NCBI RefSeq assembly: GCF_002117005.1 | Contig: NZ_CP021023.1 | Coordinates: 372,001-436,000 of the forward strand | From: Sedimentisphaera salicampi | GTDB lineage: Bacteria; Planctomycetota; Phycisphaerae; Sedimentisphaerales; Sedimentisphaeraceae | DNA: 64,000 nt | Direction of reading: 5' to 3' | Shown: in pieces, positions 61,708 to 64,000 of the stretch | Layout: every line of letters begins with the position of its first letter | How positions within the stretch are numbered: position 1 is the stretch's first letter | Program-made: the position numbers and the translations under genes | The notes under the pieces: generated by a model | Told to the model about the DNA's origin: nothing | The model's database searches: none | What the model saw: the letters and a program-made list of their open reading frames with translations, nothing else

Positions 61708-64000
61708 ATGAAATTAAGTTTGTTTTTTGTTTTGACTGTTTTAGCAGGCGCTGGTTTTTCAGATGTTATTCTTGAAGAGAACTTTGATTCAGCAGAAATC
61801 TCAAAATCGGCAGTCATAAACGGCAGAAATGATTTTTCCGTTTTAAGCGGCAGTCTGGATTACAGCTGGATAAAAGAAACCGGCAGCAGACTTCAACACA
61901 AAGGCAATAAGGTTGATGCCGTATGGGATGTTGATATTGAGCCTTACAGAGAAAACAGCAAAACAATTTACGTAAGCTTTTTGCTGAAGAACTTAAATGA
62001 GGATGTAAAGAACAGCTTTGCAGGATTAGGTTTCTATAACAATGATACTGAATTGTTTGGTATCGGCAACGATTTCGAGTCGGAATATTTCAAATATTAC
62101 TCGCCCGGCAGCAGCAATATTATAGGCAAAGCCCCAACACTTGTTGACGGTGAGGTTCATCTTATTGTCGCACGGATAGAGTTTGTTGAGGGGTCAAAGG
62201 ATAAATTCACAATCTGGCTTGATCCGCTTGTTAGAAGAGATTTAAGCGATCAAAATGAATGGAAGACTGCCAGAGGAGAGTTTGAATTTGACTTCAATCA
62301 GCTCAGGTTAAGAGCTGGAAACGAAGGTAACAAGTGGGAATTTGATGAGTTGAAAGTTGCCTCAGACTGGGATTCGCTGTTTAAAATGAACAATTCTCCG
62401 GGCGGAAAGGTTTCAAGGGCAATCAAAAACGCCGACCTTCCCGGCATAAGCGAGAAACTCGATAGAGGCGTTAATCGCTTTTATGCAAAGTATGCTGATT
62501 TAGAAGAAATACCTTTTTCTTTTGCAGTTTCCAAAGAGTTTAATAATGTTAAACGTTTGAAGAAATCCCCTGATCTTCAGCCTGTATTTTCTAAAGCCAA
62601 TGGACGCAAGTATGTTTACTTTGACACCCCTTCTCATGATGATTTCTACGGAACTGGCGAGGTTCAAGGGGCATTGAGGAGAAACGGCTGCAGGATCATT
62701 CTCTACAACAAAGATAACTATAATTACAATGACCCTGACAACCTTTACCAGTCTCATCCTTGGGTCATGGGTGTTCGTCCTGATGGAACCGCATACGGAA
62801 TTATTTTTGATACCACATGGAAATCTGAAATTGATTTAAGGGCGGGCATATTGTTTTCCGCTCCTGAGGATGCTGCGGATTTCCCAGTTTACACACTTGA
62901 AGCAGAAAGCCCCTCAAGGCTTATGGAGATGTTAGGCGGAATTTCAGGCAAGATGCCTATGCCGCCAAGATGGGCGCTGGGTTATCAGCAGTGCCGCTAT
63001 TCATATTATCCCGACAGCCGAGTTCGTGAGATAGCCCGCGGCTTCAGGCAGAGACAGATTCCATGCGATGTTATCTGGCTTGATATACATTATATGGACG
63101 AATATCGCATTTTCACCTTCGATCCTGAACGTTTCCCCAACCCGAAGGGATTGAATGATTATCTTCATGCCAAGGGATTTAAGAGCGTATGGATGATAGA
63201 CCCTGCACCGAAATATGAAGAGGGGTACTCTGTTTACGACAGCGGGAGCGAAATTGATGCGTGGGTTAAGAACAAAGATGGTGAAGATTATGTCGGCAAG
63301 GTTTGGCCGGGGAAAACCGTCTTTCCTGATTATACTATTCCGCGGGTTAGAAAATGGTGGGCAGGTCTTTATCAGGATTTCCTTGATGAAGGAATTGACG
63401 GCGTATGGAATGACATGAACGAGCCTGCCGTTTTTGAAGAGCCGGAGAAAACTATGCCCTCTGACAATCTGCACAGAGGCGGTGGCAAATTAAAGCAGGG
63501 CAAGCACATACAGTATCACAACGTTTACGGCTATTTGATGATCAAGGCTACAAGAGAGGGAATGCTGCAGTACGCCCCTGACAAGAGGCCGTTTGTATTA
63601 TCTCGGGCGAATTTCCTCGGTGGTCAAAAGTATGGCGCTACTTGGACAGGCGACAACGGATCCACATGGGCTCATTTAGAGCAGTCTATTCCGATGTCTC
63701 TCAATCTTTCTCTTTCAGGACAGCCTTTTAACGGCCCTGATATTGGCGGTTTTGTAGGTGATGCCTCGCCTCAGCTTTTTGCGCATTGGATGAGTGTGGG
63801 TGCATATTATCCATTCAGCAGGGCACATACAATGGTTGGTTCAAAAGATCATGAACCGTGGTCTTTCGGAGAAGAAACTCTTAAAGCCTCCAGAAGCGCT
63901 CTTAATAAGCGTTACAGGCTTATGCCTTATCTTTACACGCTCTTTTGGAACTCTCACAAAAACGGAAATGCCGTGATGAAGCCCGTTTTCTTTGCCGACC
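61708..64000 (+). CDS. Glycoside hydrolase family 31 alpha-glucosidase (3' end cut by window)
   Basis: The frame opens at ATG 61708 after TAAGAGGAT and runs off the window at 764 codons. A signal peptide (KLSLFFVLTVLAGAGFS) is followed by a LamG-like sandwich of about 200 residues, then the GH31 N-domain and barrel. MPPRWALGYQQCRYSYYP starts the barrel, CDVIWLDIHYMD follows, WNDMNEP gives nucleophile Asp569, and WTGDNGSTW gives acid/base Asp649. All these support an active retaining alpha-glycosidase, probably removing glucose from isomalto-oligosaccharides made by the neighbouring GH66. Linkage preference is inferred from context. Confidence 0.9.
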   Translation, partial: MKLSLFFVLTVLAGAGFSDVILEENFDSAEISKSAVINGRNDFSVLSGSLDYSWIKETGSRLQHKGNKVDAVWDVDIEPYRENSKTIYVSFLLKNLNEDVKNSFAGLGFYNNDTELFGIGNDFESEYFKYYSPGSSNIIGKAPTLVDGEVHLIVARIEFVEGSKDKFTIWLDPLVRRDLSDQNEWKTARGEFEFDFNQLRLRAGNEGNKWEFDELKVASDWDSLFKMNNSPGGKVSRAIKNADLPGISEKLDRGVNRFYAKYADLEEIPFSFAVSKEFNNVKRLKKSPDLQPVFSKANGRKYVYFDTPSHDDFYGTGEVQGALRRNGCRIILYNKDNYNYNDPDNLYQSHPWVMGVRPDGTAYGIIFDTTWKSEIDLRAGILFSAPEDAADFPVYTLEAESPSRLMEMLGGISGKMPMPPRWALGYQQCRYSYYPDSRVREIARGFRQRQIPCDVIWLDIHYMDEYRIFTFDPERFPNPKGLNDYLHAKGFKSVWMIDPAPKYEEGYSVYDSGSEIDAWVKNKDGEDYVGKVWPGKTVFPDYTIPRVRKWWAGLYQDFLDEGIDGVWNDMNEPAVFEEPEKTMPSDNLHRGGGKLKQGKHIQYHNVYGYLMIKATREGMLQYAPDKRPFVLSRANFLGGQKYGATWTGDNGSTWAHLEQSIPMSLNLSLSGQPFNGPDIGGFVGDASPQLFAHWMSVGAYYPFSRAHTMVGSKDHEPWSFGEETLKASRSALNKRYRLMPYLYTLFWNSHKNGNAVMKPVFFAD

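Overview
The window reads as chromosomal DNA of a planctomycete, most likely class Phycisphaerae and close to the Sedimentisphaerales. This is inferred, not proved. The support is five exported proteins with dockerin-like DxNxDGxVxxxDFxxFAxxWL repeats, two PEP-CTERM proteins, a H-X9-DG type pseudopilin, a FecR-like anti-sigma fused to an NPCBM-like domain, and many secreted glycoside hydrolases among ordinary housekeeping genes. I see no rRNA, phage, insertion sequence or CRISPR array. Two tRNA genes are present, Ser-GGA and His-GTG.

Layout. 1-8.1 kb: 3' part of phosphate acetyltransferase, 6-phosphofructokinase, a secreted clan GH-A hydrolase, an amino-sugar pair (glmM plus a GlmU-like protein whose nucleotidyltransferase signature is degraded), a TPR lipoprotein and a receiver-PAS protein. 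8.2-15.1 kb: a His-rich FmdE-like lipoprotein, a pseudopilin/dockerin pair, a TrpR-like repressor, an aspartase-family lyase, and a compact operon folE / tandem PTPS / extended SDR. 15.3-27.4 kb: an alpha-mannan or high-mannose-glycan locus (DUF4965 glutaminase-like protein, GH76, GH92, MFS importer, ROK kinase, Tat-exported GH125, GxGYxYP protein). 27.4-33.5 kb: acyl-CoA synthetase with an XRE-cupin regulator, M20 peptidase, tadA, tRNA-Ser, a GH16 dockerin protein and a coiled-coil lipoprotein. 33.7-45.4 kb: YjbQ family protein, topoisomerase VI subunit A without its B subunit, NnrE, MFS, lon, obg, tatD, alaS and tRNA-His. 45.6-53.6 kb: a GLUG-repeat protein, a secreted SagB/DJ-1 fusion, GH43, a PEP-CTERM serine protease, and an AHCY-like / MTA-SAH deaminase pair. 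53.8-64 kb: a PEP-CTERM protein, then ECF sigma / FecR-NPCBM / GH66 / LamG-dockerin / GH31, which runs off the end.

How the genes work together. Two glycan systems stand out. In the mannan locus, GH76 would cut alpha-1,6 backbones, GH92 would trim side-chain mannose, GH125 would degrade alpha-1,6 oligomers, and the MFS and ROK proteins would import and phosphorylate the sugar. In the alpha-glucan locus, a dedicated sigma factor and membrane FecR protein with a carbohydrate-binding-like sensor domain sit directly upstream of a GH66 dextranase-like enzyme and a GH31 alpha-glucosidase. That suggests a substrate-sensing, self-contained dextran or isomalto-glucan system.

The best candidates for undescribed biology are the sigma/FecR-NPCBM/GH66/GH31 operon, the AHCY-like plus SAH-deaminase pair with a long hairpin next to its ribosome binding site, the SagB/DJ-1 fusion that lacks the DJ-1 cysteine, the tandem PTPS with a dead N-domain, and the FmdE-like His-rich lipoprotein. 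All family calls are from reading motifs by eye; no database search was run.
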